Source: Bacteroidota bacterium (GTDB lineage: Bacteria > Bacteroidota > Bacteroidia > Chitinophagales > Chitinophagaceae). From it: DNA of 33,605 bases. The stretch is from the NCBI GenBank assembly GCA_023409675.1, contig JAEYRC010000065.1, positions 1 through 33,605 of the forward strand, in the 5' to 3' direction. Positions 8,254 through 16,836 of the stretch are shown piece after piece (positions within the stretch are counted from its first letter, which is position 1; each line of letters begins with the position of its first letter). The notes beneath the pieces are model-generated. The model was given only the letters and a program-made list of their open reading frames with translations, ran no database searches and was not told the DNA's origin. Made by a program: the position numbers and the translations under genes.

Positions 8254-9192
8254 ATGCGGGCAGCAGCGGCCATCAAACTCAACTATTTTTATCTTATAGC
8301 AGGCTGTATCTGGTTCAGTGCCTGTACGCAGCAACCTGCCGCGCTGGTTTTTCAAACCGATTTTGGTGTGGAGGATGGAGCCGTCAGTGCCATGAAAGGC
8401 GTAGCATACGGGGTTGATAAAGACATCCGGCAGTTTGATCTGACGCATGAAATTCCTGCTTACGATATATGGGCATCGGCTTATCGGCTACATCAGGCCG
8501 CAGCCTTCTGGCCGAAGGGAACTGTTTTTGTATCTGTTGTAGATCCGGGAGTAGGAACTACCCGCAAATCGATTGTGGCTAAAAGCCGGTCAGGACATTA
8601 CTTCGTTACGCCCGATAATGGAACCCTGACGCTTATTGCCCTGCATACCGGATTGCAGGAGGTGCGTGAAATTGATGAATCGGTTAACCGCAGAGTGGAT
8701 TCCTATGCATCGCATACCTTTCATGGTCGCGATGTTTATGCTTTTACCGGGGCAAGACTGGCAGCAGGTAAGATTTCGTTTGAAGAACTGGGAAGCATAG
8801 TGGATACCGGAATTCTGGTGAAGTTATCCTATAAGGCCCCTCAACGGCAGGCCGATACGTTGCTAGGAACCCTGATGGTTACCGACAGCCGTTTTGGAAA
8901 CATCTGGTCGGATATTCCCGGCAGTATGCTTGAGCAGTTGGGTGTGAAGCATGGCGAGTTGATACAAGTAAGAATTTATAATAAAGATCAGCAGGTTCAT
9001 TCGGCAAGCCTTCCATTTGTTCATACTTTTGGAGAGGTGCAGGAAGGGCAGGGGCTCGCCTACCTGAACAGCCTGTTGAATTTTTCACTAGCCCTCAACA
9101 TGGGCAGTTATACGGATTCCTTCGGGATAAAAAACGGCCCGGACTGGACCATCCGAATAACAAAACAAACAAAAGCTATCGATCATGAGTAA
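8254..9192 (+). CDS. SAM hydroxide adenosyltransferase (DUF62 family) with lipoprotein signal
   Basis: This 312-residue protein belongs to the family that splits S-adenosylmethionine with water to adenosine and methionine. Motifs seen are DFGVED (36-41), VVDPGVGT (95-102), TPDNG (119-123) and FHGRD (156-160). The triad known from the archaeal enzyme maps to Asp97, Arg104 (the same seven-residue spacing) and His157, so it should be catalytically competent. Unusually, the first 24 residues form a signal peptide ending FSAC (Cys24), which predicts an exported lipoprotein, whereas the known activity is cytoplasmic. The stop overlaps the glucokinase start by eight bases. It heads a three-gene run with glucokinase and an ABC exporter. 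Confidence 0.88.
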   Translation: MRAAAAIKLNYFYLIAGCIWFSACTQQPAALVFQTDFGVEDGAVSAMKGVAYGVDKDIRQFDLTHEIPAYDIWASAYRLHQAAAFWPKGTVFVSVVDPGVGTTRKSIVAKSRSGHYFVTPDNGTLTLIALHTGLQEVREIDESVNRRVDSYASHTFHGRDVYAFTGARLAAGKISFEELGSIVDTGILVKLSYKAPQRQADTLLGTLMVTDSRFGNIWSDIPGSMLEQLGVKHGELIQVRIYNKDQQVHSASLPFVHTFGEVQEGQGLAYLNSLLNFSLALNMGSYTDSFGIKNGPDWTIRITKQTKAIDHE

Positions 9193-10249
9193 CCGGAATA
9201 AATTTACAATACCCCTGGCTCTTCGTGGGCTTTCGAAGCGGAATAATGTGGAAATGCTGGTGGTGGGTGGAGATATCGGCGGCACGAAACCCAACCTGGC
9301 CGTTTATGAAGCACTGAATGGGCTGCTTACGGTGAAGCATAAAGCCAGCTATCCTTCGGCCGATTATACCTCCGTGCTAACTATGCTGGATGGATTTTTA
9401 GCGGAAGCAGGAGTGAGTCCGGTAAGCATCTGCCTTGGCGTTGCCGGACCGGTAATGCACGGCAAAGTGAAACTGACCAATCTATCGTACACTATTGATT
9501 CGGAAGAGATTGCCCGACATTATGGACTGGCATCCGTAACCCTGATCAACGATCTGGAAGCAACAGCCTATGGCTTACCACAACTGGATCGGGACCAGGT
9601 GATCACGCTGATTGGAGAGGAGGACATTCAACCCGGAAATATGGCCATCCTGGCGCCGGGAACCGGTTTGGGTGAAGCCGGACTGTTCTGGGATGGTGAA
9701 TGCTATCGGCCATTTGCCACAGAAGGTGGGCATTGCAATTTCGCTCCGCGCACTGATCTGGATGTAGAGCTTTTTCAATGGCTCCGTAGCCAGTATGGGG
9801 TGGTTAGCTGGGAAAGGGTTTTATCGGGACCGGGTATTGCGTCTATTCATCAGTTCCTCGTAGAAGTTAAAAAGCGTTCGGTATCCGCAGCCCATGCAGA
9901 GGCGGTGCAATATGCCAGCGAAAGTAAAAACCTGCCTGCGCTGATCAGCGGCGCGGCCCTCGAAAACGCGGAACCGGTCTGTATTGAAGCAATGCAACTG
10001 TTTGTGCAGTATCTTGCGCACGAATCGGCAAACCTGGTGTTGAAAATGAAGGCGACCGGCGGATTGTTGCTGGGTGGCGGAATACCACCTAAGATCAGTT
10101 CATTACTCACCAGCGGGCAGTTTACCGAAGCTTATCTTGATGCGGGTGCGATGCGGCACCTGATCGAAGATGTTCCGGTGTATATTATCAACAACGATCG
10201 GGCTGCACTGCTGGGTGCCGGCAATTTTGCGGCATACGGGAAAGCCTGA
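9185..10249 (+). CDS. glk: glucokinase (Glk family)
   Basis: This 354-residue cytoplasmic kinase phosphorylates glucose with ATP. It belongs to the E. coli Glk family rather than the ROK family with zinc-binding cysteines. Motifs are GGDIGGTKPNL (28-38, phosphate 1), LINDLEATAYGL (120-131, with catalytic-base Asp123), APGTGLGEAG (157-166) and the glucose-binding EGGHCNF (180-186). A later LLLGGGIPPK segment fits the adenosine site. The ATG at 9185 overlaps the upstream stop as ATGAGTAA, which suggests translational coupling. A second ATG at 9254 (residue 24) would also leave an intact fold, so the N-terminal 23 residues are uncertain. The ABC exporter starts 20 bases downstream. Confidence 0.93.
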   Translation: MSNRNKFTIPLALRGLSKRNNVEMLVVGGDIGGTKPNLAVYEALNGLLTVKHKASYPSADYTSVLTMLDGFLAEAGVSPVSICLGVAGPVMHGKVKLTNLSYTIDSEEIARHYGLASVTLINDLEATAYGLPQLDRDQVITLIGEEDIQPGNMAILAPGTGLGEAGLFWDGECYRPFATEGGHCNFAPRTDLDVELFQWLRSQYGVVSWERVLSGPGIASIHQFLVEVKKRSVSAAHAEAVQYASESKNLPALISGAALENAEPVCIEAMQLFVQYLAHESANLVLKMKATGGLLLGGGIPPKISSLLTSGQFTEAYLDAGAMRHLIEDVPVYIINNDRAALLGAGNFAAYGKA

Positions 10250-10269
10250 CAACATATTTACTCGAATTC

Positions 10270-12084
10270 ATGGCCAGAAGGAAATACCAGGAGGGGCAGG
10301 ACACGGAAAATAAAGCCAAACTGACCCGGGAGAGTTTGAATGAAGCCCTGCAAATGTTTGCCTACATCCGTCCGTACCGCGGAAAATTTATCATAGGTCT
10401 GGGATTTTTGGTGCTATCCGGGATCACCACTATGGCCTTTCCCTATCTTTTAAAGCAATTGATCGACAGCGCGGAAGCGTTGAAAAATGGCCTTGCCGCT
10501 ACAGATCCCGGCACCATAGCCTTGCAGATTGGCGGAATATTGCTGATACAGATGCTGTTTTCCTATATGCGCATCTATCTTTTTTCAACGGTAGGCGAAA
10601 ACGCCGTAGCCGCCATGCGAATAGATGTATTTCAACGGATGATCTCGATGCCAATGGACTTTTTTTCACAGCGCCGGGTAGGTGAATTATCGAGCAGGAT
10701 CAGCGCTGATCTGTCGCAGATACAGGATGCGGTGACGGTGTTGCTGGCCGAGGTGTTGCGCGGATTACTGACCCTGTTGATCGGATTGGGACTGATCCTG
10801 TATATATCTTCTGAACTGACCTTGCTCATGCTGTCAGTAGTGCCTGTGGTGGTCATTACGGGGGTGCTCTTTGGCAAGCGGATCCGGAAACTCTCCCGCG
10901 AAACACAGGATAAACTGGCAGATTCCAATACCATAGTTCACGAAACCCTGCAGGGTATCAGTAACGTAAAAGCGTTTTCCAATGAGTGGTTCGAGTTGAA
11001 GCGCTATGGTAAAAGCCTTGAGGCGGTGGTGAAGATTGCTGTTAAAAACGGCCGTTTCCGTGGACTTTTTGTATCCTTTTTACTACTGAGTGTTTTTGGC
11101 GCGATCGTGCTGGTAGTTTGGTATGGAGCCGGGCTGATGCAACAGGGCGAACTCAGTTTTGGCGACCTCACCGCATTCGTGGTGTATACCGCATTTGTTG
11201 GAGGAAGTATGGCGGGTTTTGCCGATCTGTACAGCCAGTTACAGCGTACAGTCGGAGCCACCCAGCGGGTTCGGGAAATTCTGCGGGCCGAGCCGGAGGA
11301 TGTTCGGGAAACCGTGCGGGAAATTCCCCGCGAGTATCGGATAAAAGGTCAGGTGCGTTTTGAAAATGTATCCTTTCATTATCCGTCAAGACCTTCCATA
11401 AATGTAATACAAAACATCAGCCTGGAGGCTATGCCGGGAGAACAGATCGCTTTGGTTGGTCCGAGCGGAGCCGGTAAATCTACGCTGGCCAATTTGCTGC
11501 TTCGTTTTTATGATCCTTCTTCGGGAGCAATTTATTTTGATGATCAACCGGCTACATCGATTCCCTTATCGGTGCTGCGTGATCAGATGGCACTGGTACC
11601 TCAGGATGTATTGTTATTTGGAGGAACGATTCGGGAAAATATTGAATATGGCAAACCCGGAGCCTCAGAACAGGAAATCATTCGAGCTGCTGAAGCTGCC
11701 AACGCTCATGAATTTATAGAACACTTTCCTGAGGGTTATGATACCATTGTCGGGGAACGCGGCGTAAAACTATCAGGTGGACAGCGTCAGCGTATAGCCA
11801 TTGCCCGGGCAATGCTAAAAGATCCGGCAATTCTTATTCTGGATGAAGCGACCAGTTCACTGGATTCGGCATCGGAAAGCCTGGTTCAGGAAGCGCTTAA
11901 TACATTGATGAAAAACCGAACCTCATTCATCATCGCACACCGATTATCTACCATCCGGAATGCCAGCCAGATCATTGTACTGGAAAAGGGAAAAATCCGG
12001 GAGTCCGGCAGCCATGCTGAACTAATCGGATTGGAAAACGGATTGTATCAGCAGTTGAGTCGTTTGCAGTTTGAGGTTTCCTGA
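10270..12084 (+). CDS. ABC exporter, fused permease and ATPase (MsbA/BmrA type)
   Basis: This is a 604-residue half-transporter that would act as a homodimer in the inner membrane. The transmembrane domain, about 35-330, has the usual six hydrophobic stretches. The ATPase domain, about 360-600, has Walker A GPSGAGKS (397-404), a Q-loop Gln445, the signature LSGGQ (501-505), Walker B ILILDE (521-526) and the H-loop His557, all intact. Substrates in this family include lipid A, other lipids, peptides and drugs; sequence alone does not decide. It is probably co-transcribed with glucokinase. Transcription likely ends at the bidirectional terminator at 12331-12367, after the tandem repeats. Confidence 0.93.
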   Translation: MARRKYQEGQDTENKAKLTRESLNEALQMFAYIRPYRGKFIIGLGFLVLSGITTMAFPYLLKQLIDSAEALKNGLAATDPGTIALQIGGILLIQMLFSYMRIYLFSTVGENAVAAMRIDVFQRMISMPMDFFSQRRVGELSSRISADLSQIQDAVTVLLAEVLRGLLTLLIGLGLILYISSELTLLMLSVVPVVVITGVLFGKRIRKLSRETQDKLADSNTIVHETLQGISNVKAFSNEWFELKRYGKSLEAVVKIAVKNGRFRGLFVSFLLLSVFGAIVLVVWYGAGLMQQGELSFGDLTAFVVYTAFVGGSMAGFADLYSQLQRTVGATQRVREILRAEPEDVRETVREIPREYRIKGQVRFENVSFHYPSRPSINVIQNISLEAMPGEQIALVGPSGAGKSTLANLLLRFYDPSSGAIYFDDQPATSIPLSVLRDQMALVPQDVLLFGGTIRENIEYGKPGASEQEIIRAAEAANAHEFIEHFPEGYDTIVGERGVKLSGGQRQRIAIARAMLKDPAILILDEATSSLDSASESLVQEALNTLMKNRTSFIIAHRLSTIRNASQIIVLEKGKIRESGSHAELIGLENGLYQQLSRLQFEVS

Positions 12085-12086
12085 GA

Positions 12087-12277
12087 CAATACATTTCCCG
12101 CTACAAAATCAATACATTTCCCGCGGATTTCGCTGATTTTGAGCAGATGAGCGCGGATTGAATACAACAAGACATTTCCCGCAAATTTCGCTGATTTTGC
12201 ACAGATGGGCGCAGATTGAATACAATTCAAGACATTTCCCGCGGATTTCGCTGATTTTGAGCAGATGGGCGCAGATT
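12087..12277. repeat. tandem intergenic repeat, three 46-base copies plus a partial copy
   Basis: Three near-identical units begin at 12114, 12172 and 12232, each 46 bases and spaced 58 and 60 bases apart. Each starts ACATTTCCCGC and ends GCGCRGATT. A partial copy (ACATTTCCCGC) starts at 12091. Within the unit the motif GCNGAT recurs about every 9 to 12 bases, so it is a repeat within a repeat. It lies between the ABC exporter stop and the convergent TPR gene. The minus strand is openly translatable here, but the product is just the repeat and is not a gene. Similar GCAGATT-rich tracts are, from memory, common in Bacteroidota intergenic DNA. Confidence 0.9.
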
Positions 12278-12330
12278 AAATAGCCTATTAAATTTCCTAT
12301 AATTTATATTATGTTAAATAGGTAATATTA

Positions 12331-12367
12331 AATAAAACGGGATATCTTATCGATACCCCGTTTTATT
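12331..12367. terminator. bidirectional intrinsic terminator
   Basis: AATAAAACGGG (12331-12341) is perfectly complementary to CCCGTTTTATT (12357-12367). A further four-pair TATC/GATA extension follows inside after one A/C mismatch, leaving a five-base loop. The AT-rich outer arms supply a U-tract in both directions. It serves the convergent ABC exporter (+) and TPR (-) genes. Confidence 0.88.
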
Positions 12368-12380
12368 ATTTCTATGAGAA

Positions 12381-13679
12381 TTAGTGGTCTTTCTCTACAT
12401 TATTGAATTTCTCGGTATACTCGTCGGCTTTATCCTTATTCTTCTGTTGTTCGTAGATCATGATCAGCAAGTCATATGCTTCTTTCAGGAAACGTTTTTC
12501 TTCAGGTTTCAGTTTACCCTGGCTTCCCAGTGATTGGTCAACTTTTTCGAAATATACTTTTGCTTCATCATATTTTTCGTTGGTTAACCCTCTCAGTCTT
12601 TCTTTCTCGGCTGTTTGCGCCGCGGTCAGTCTTCCACCATCTTTAGGTCGGATGGTACTGTTTTGTAAACTGATATCTACCCCCTGGTTGTAAAGGATTT
12701 GTCCAAGTACCAGGTTTGCATTTGGAAAATCAGGTTGCAGTTTCAACGATTCTTTCAATTGTTCTACAGCTTTCCCGATCAGTTCTTTTGAATTTTCCGG
12801 CCGGTTTGCAGAATCAGCATCATAGGCGGTCTGATACAATTCAACAGCATAATTGAAGCGGTTCAGGTGATCATCAGGGTTCTTCTGAATCACTTCTTCG
12901 TACTTTTTGAATAAGGATGTTTTATCGGATTGTTCCCGCAGCATTTCCAGTTCATATACTCCCCAGAATTCATCTTCCGGAAATACTTCCTTACCTAAAG
13001 TCAGGTAATGTGTAGCGGAATCAATTTCACCTTTTCTCTTATAATGATCTGCCAGCCATTTGTAAATCTCAACATAACCTTCATCTTTGGCTTTAGCATT
13101 GGCGATATTGCCATAGAAACGTGCGGCCTCTTCAGGCTTATTGGCTTTCTCCGCAGAAATTCCAGCATACAGCGTAGTAACTGTATCCAAACGGGTATCA
13201 GTGATAAAACCATTATCGGCCATGAATTCAAAAATTTCAAGACTGCTTTTGAAATTAGTCAGGGCATCGTTGAAATTATTCGCGTTGTAAAACGAGGCGC
13301 CATCCTGTGAGAAGCTGCTGTAGATATCGATAACCGGCTGGCGGTTGTCGAGCGTTAGCTGAAGATGCCGCTTAGCCGAATCTTTCTGCTGTTCCAGTTC
13401 ATTGTATTTCAACAATGATTCCCACGCGGTTTTACGATTTTCTGATTTCGATGCTGCCAGCGTGCTGTCTTTCATCAGCGCATTGTAGATCTGTGTTTTT
13501 ACATACCATGCATCAGAATTATCGGCATTTTTTTCTATAGCCAGAAAATTATCAATTTCTGTTTTCGCCTCGGCAAGTTTTTGTTTGGTATAAAGATCTT
13601 TTGCCTTATTCAGTCGCTGGGAAAAACCCGATAAGCTTAAGGCAGCAAGAAAAACCGTTAAAAGAATTGATTTCATCAT
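12381..13679 (-). CDS. exported tetratricopeptide repeat protein
   Basis: This 432-residue protein has an N-terminal signal peptide (hydrophobic residues 4-18, likely cleaved after GFSQ). The rest is almost wholly alpha-helical. TPR-type units are recognisable by their Ala, Tyr, Leu and Pro spacing, for example around DDALTNFKSSLEIFEF, EEAARFYGNIANA, the PDDHLNRFNYAVELYQTA region and PNANLVLGQILYNQG. The C-terminus is rich in Lys and Glu. It has no catalytic motif, so a periplasmic scaffold role is likely. It begins 22 bases after the gyrA stop on the same strand, so it is probably co-transcribed with gyrA. The link is positional only. Confidence 0.88.
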   Translation of the reverse strand: MMKSILLTVFLAALSLSGFSQRLNKAKDLYTKQKLAEAKTEIDNFLAIEKNADNSDAWYVKTQIYNALMKDSTLAASKSENRKTAWESLLKYNELEQQKDSAKRHLQLTLDNRQPVIDIYSSFSQDGASFYNANNFNDALTNFKSSLEIFEFMADNGFITDTRLDTVTTLYAGISAEKANKPEEAARFYGNIANAKAKDEGYVEIYKWLADHYKRKGEIDSATHYLTLGKEVFPEDEFWGVYELEMLREQSDKTSLFKKYEEVIQKNPDDHLNRFNYAVELYQTAYDADSANRPENSKELIGKAVEQLKESLKLQPDFPNANLVLGQILYNQGVDISLQNSTIRPKDGGRLTAAQTAEKERLRGLTNEKYDEAKVYFEKVDQSLGSQGKLKPEEKRFLKEAYDLLIMIYEQQKNKDKADEYTEKFNNVEKDH

Positions 13680-13701
13680 TGGTGATTTTGTTTATTATAG
13701 A

Positions 13702-16350
13702 TTAGATCGTTGTTTCCGGTTCAGTACTGTCTGAGTCCGTTTCCGCACCTGGTAAAGATGCATCCGGTGTTTGATCGGTTGCGTCGGCTTCAGTATTAAC
13801 GGAATCAGTCTCGGTATCCGTTTTTAACATTTCTTCTGTTTCTCCGGGAATCGGTTTTTCATTTTCCACAGTTACGTCCAGCTTGGTAATGGCTGCAATT
13901 TCATCACCTCCGTCAAGCCTGATCAATTTCACCCCTTGTGTAGCACGCCCCTGCGCACTGATGGTGGTCACAGGCATCCGAATGGTTACGCCGCTCTTGC
14001 AGGTGATCATCAGGTCTTCCATTGCCGTTACTGCCAGGATGCCTACAAGCGGGCCCGTCTTATCCGTAACACTTATCGTGCGCACTCCTTTACCGCCGCG
14101 GTTGGTAACCCTATATTCTCCGATCTCCGTTCTTTTTCCATAGCCTTTTTCGCTGACTACCAATACGGTACGGGACTTATCTTCTTTTCCGACACATATC
14201 ATGCCAATCACTTCATCTTCAGAATTATCAACTTCTATGCCTGCCACGCCGATGGCTCCCCTGCCGGTGGTACGCACTTTCGACTCCGGAAAACGGATGG
14301 CTCTGCCACTACGCACAGCAAGCATCACTTCCATATCTCCATCCGTTAAGCGGGCTTCCAGTAACTGATCCCCTTCCAGAATGGTGATGGCATTGACCCC
14401 GGTTTGCCGTGGACGGCTGAAATCGGCCAGGGCGGTTTTCTTAATGACGCCTTTTTTAGTACACAGCAGAATATTATGCCCCTGAACAAAATCCAGGTCA
14501 TCGAAGTTTTTGATATCGATGATAGCGCGAACCTTGTCATCTGGCGGAATCTGGATCAGGTTCTGTATGGCCCTGCCCTTGCTCGTTTTTTCCCCTTCCG
14601 GGATCTGGTAAATATTAAGCCAGTAACATCTTCCTTTTTCAGTGAAGAACAGCATGGTTGAATGCGTGGAAGCAACGAACAGGTGTTCAATGAAATCTTC
14701 TTCACGGGTTTTTCCTCCTACCGCGCCACGGCCACCGCGCCGCTGTTGGCGATATTCGGTTGCGGATGTACGTTTGATATACCCCAGGTGACTGATGGTT
14801 ATCACCACATCTTCCTCTTTAATCAGGTCTTTGATGCTGACTTCATCATCAAGATAGGTGATCTCCGTTCTGCGGGCGTCTCCAAAGCGCTCCCGAACTT
14901 CAACCAATTCGGTTTTGATCAGGTCATAGCGCATGCCTTCATCATTGAGCAGGTTGTTGAGGTGTGCGATCAGTTTCATCAGCTCATCATATTCCGCCTT
15001 GATTTTCTCCCGTTCCATACCGGTAAGCCGCTGCAGGCGCAGTTCCAGGATGGCTTTGGCCTGAATCTCATCAAGTCCCCAGCCAGCGGATACCAGGGCT
15101 TCGCGGGCCAGGTCTGGCGTGGCGGAAGCCCGAATCAGGGCGATGACTTCATCAAGATGATCCAGGGCAATCAGATAACCGCGAAGGATATGGGCTTTCT
15201 TCTCCGCTTCATTCAATTCATACTTTGTACGGCGTACCACAACCTCATGCCGGAATTTTATGAATTCAACGATCATCTCGCGGATGCTCAGGGTGCGTGG
15301 CCGACCATTCACCAGGGCAACATTGTTTATGCCATAGCTGGTTTGCAGTTCAGTGTATTTATACAATTGATTTTCGACAATACTCGCATTGGCGTCGCGT
15401 TTCAAATCAATTACAATCCGGGTGCCCTCTTTTTGGTTGGATTCGTTATTGATGTGTGCGATACCTTCAATCGCTTTTTCATTTACCAGTTGTCCGATCC
15501 GGTCGCATAGCGCATCCCGGTTAACCTGGTACTGCACTTCGGTGATAATAATGGTTTCGCGGCCACTTGGTTTCACTTCTATGGTCAGCTTACCGCGTAC
15601 CACTACCCTTCCTCTTCCGGTATGACTGGCCGCTTTGATACCCTCCATACCGTAAATGATTCCGCCTGTTGGAAAATCCGGCGCTTTGATGTATTCCATC
15701 AACTCTTCAGCGGTGATTTCGCGGTTGTCGATGTAGGCAATACATCCATTGATCACCTCCGTGAGGTTATGCGGCAGAATATTGGTGGCCATCCCTACGG
15801 CAATACCGCTGGCGCCATTGATCAGCAGGTTGGGAATACGGGTGGGAAGAACTATTGGTTCCTTTAGCGAGTCGTCAAAATTAAGCTGAAAATCTACGGT
15901 ATCTTTTTCTATGTCTTCGAGCATACTTTCGGCAAGGCGTTGTAGTCTTGCTTCGGTATACCGCATGGCTGCGGGCCCGTCACCATCCTGACTTCCGAAG
16001 TTACCCTGGCCGTCGATCATCCGGTAACGCAGGCTCCATTCCTGAGCCATCCGAACCATCGTGTCATAAACCGCTTTATCGCCGTGCGGGTGATACTTAC
16101 CCAGCACCTCTCCCACAATACGGGCCGATTTCTTATGGGGTTTGTTATAATGAATGCCCAGCTCGTTCATGGCGAACAATACCCGCCGGTGCACCGGTTT
16201 TAACCCGTCACGTACATCAGGTAAGGCGCGACCAACAATCACCGACATCGAATAATCGATGTAGGCGGTCTTCATTTCTTCTTCAATATTTACCGATACG
16301 ATTCGGTTAAAATCATTGGTTTCATCGGGTTTAATCGTATTGTCTTCCAT
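13702..16350 (-). CDS. gyrA: DNA gyrase subunit A
   Basis: This is the 882-residue breakage-reunion subunit of gyrase, which introduces negative supercoils together with GyrB. The active-site Tyr131 lies in AAMRYTEAR. The six-blade C-terminal wrapping domain carries the GyrA box QRRGGRG (536-542), which separates it from ParC. An acidic, Thr/Asp/Glu-rich tail covers about 835-882, comparable to the regulatory tail of other GyrA proteins. The quinolone-determining region reads HPHGDKAVYD (87-96), with Lys92 where E. coli has Ser83; the downstream Asp96 (E. coli Asp87) is kept. The start is the ATG at 16350. A -7 element at 16412-16419 fits. The TPR gene follows closely. Confidence 0.97.
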   Translation of the reverse strand: MEDNTIKPDETNDFNRIVSVNIEEEMKTAYIDYSMSVIVGRALPDVRDGLKPVHRRVLFAMNELGIHYNKPHKKSARIVGEVLGKYHPHGDKAVYDTMVRMAQEWSLRYRMIDGQGNFGSQDGDGPAAMRYTEARLQRLAESMLEDIEKDTVDFQLNFDDSLKEPIVLPTRIPNLLINGASGIAVGMATNILPHNLTEVINGCIAYIDNREITAEELMEYIKAPDFPTGGIIYGMEGIKAASHTGRGRVVVRGKLTIEVKPSGRETIIITEVQYQVNRDALCDRIGQLVNEKAIEGIAHINNESNQKEGTRIVIDLKRDANASIVENQLYKYTELQTSYGINNVALVNGRPRTLSIREMIVEFIKFRHEVVVRRTKYELNEAEKKAHILRGYLIALDHLDEVIALIRASATPDLAREALVSAGWGLDEIQAKAILELRLQRLTGMEREKIKAEYDELMKLIAHLNNLLNDEGMRYDLIKTELVEVRERFGDARRTEITYLDDEVSIKDLIKEEDVVITISHLGYIKRTSATEYRQQRRGGRGAVGGKTREEDFIEHLFVASTHSTMLFFTEKGRCYWLNIYQIPEGEKTSKGRAIQNLIQIPPDDKVRAIIDIKNFDDLDFVQGHNILLCTKKGVIKKTALADFSRPRQTGVNAITILEGDQLLEARLTDGDMEVMLAVRSGRAIRFPESKVRTTGRGAIGVAGIEVDNSEDEVIGMICVGKEDKSRTVLVVSEKGYGKRTEIGEYRVTNRGGKGVRTISVTDKTGPLVGILAVTAMEDLMITCKSGVTIRMPVTTISAQGRATQGVKLIRLDGGDEIAAITKLDVTVENEKPIPGETEEMLKTDTETDSVNTEADATDQTPDASLPGAETDSDSTEPETTI

Positions 16351-16836
16351 GAATTAATTATCCTTTTAAAGAATTTGCAGCGCGGGAAATTGTCCCGGTG
16401 CAGGAGGCCTGCAAATTTACTGAAATAAGGGAGGAAAACCTTGTAAATTAATGTGTTCTGAGTCCTAAATTTTCCACCGGATGTGAATTATGAGGAAGGA
16501 TTTTGCGACCAATATTTCTGCAGTGACAGATAGTAAGCAATGCTTTCACCGACCGGGTCGGGTTTTAACTATAATTTTACATTCAATAAATTGATAATCA
16601 ATGGTGTTAGGGTAAATTTATGGGTGAATTGTATATGGCTGATTCAGCCGGTTGGTCTTGTAGGCTCGTTGGGCTCTGGAAGTTGAAACCGATTAACCTG
16701 GTGGTTCAGAATACCTGTCAGGCGCCAGAAACTTCTTTCGAAGTTGTGCAATTTGGCTTAACAGATCACGAAAACCAGGGTGGCACGCTGTTTTTAGCTA
16801 TAATCGTTCTGATTTATCATTTTTATACCTGTGCTT
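16351..16836. other. 486-base intergenic region between gyrA and the GYF_2 gene
   Basis: Besides the gyrA promoter this holds a small GC hairpin followed by GTTTT (CCGAC at 16549-16553 with GTCGG at 16557-16561) and a six-pair hairpin with a TTTC loop (16730-16745). An 81-codon frame at 16620-16865 looks non-coding in composition and overlaps the next gene in another frame. No tRNA-like or riboswitch-like structure was recognised. A small RNA or a decayed gene is possible, without positive evidence. Confidence 0.5.
16383..16419 (-). promoter_or_regulatory. gyrA promoter and leader hairpins
   Basis: On the minus strand 16412-16419 reads TAAATTTG, a full match to TAnnTTTG. Two short inverted repeats flank the predicted start of transcription near 16405: TGCAGG/CCTGCA (16399-16413, three-base loop), overlapping the edge of the promoter, and CGGGA/TCCCG (16383-16397) in the leader. 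No clear -33 TTG is seen. An operator or leader structure is possible but not shown. Confidence 0.45.

Noticed and set aside
8188..8448. N-terminal extension of the HEAT-like gene
   Set aside because: It would overlap the SAM-hydrolase signal peptide region by nearly 200 bases on the other strand. The ATG at 8187 gives clean divergent genes.
12048..12230. Sixty-codon minus-strand frame across the repeat tract
   Set aside because: Its sequence is the repeat translated, it overlaps the exporter's end, and repeats of this kind often yield false genes.
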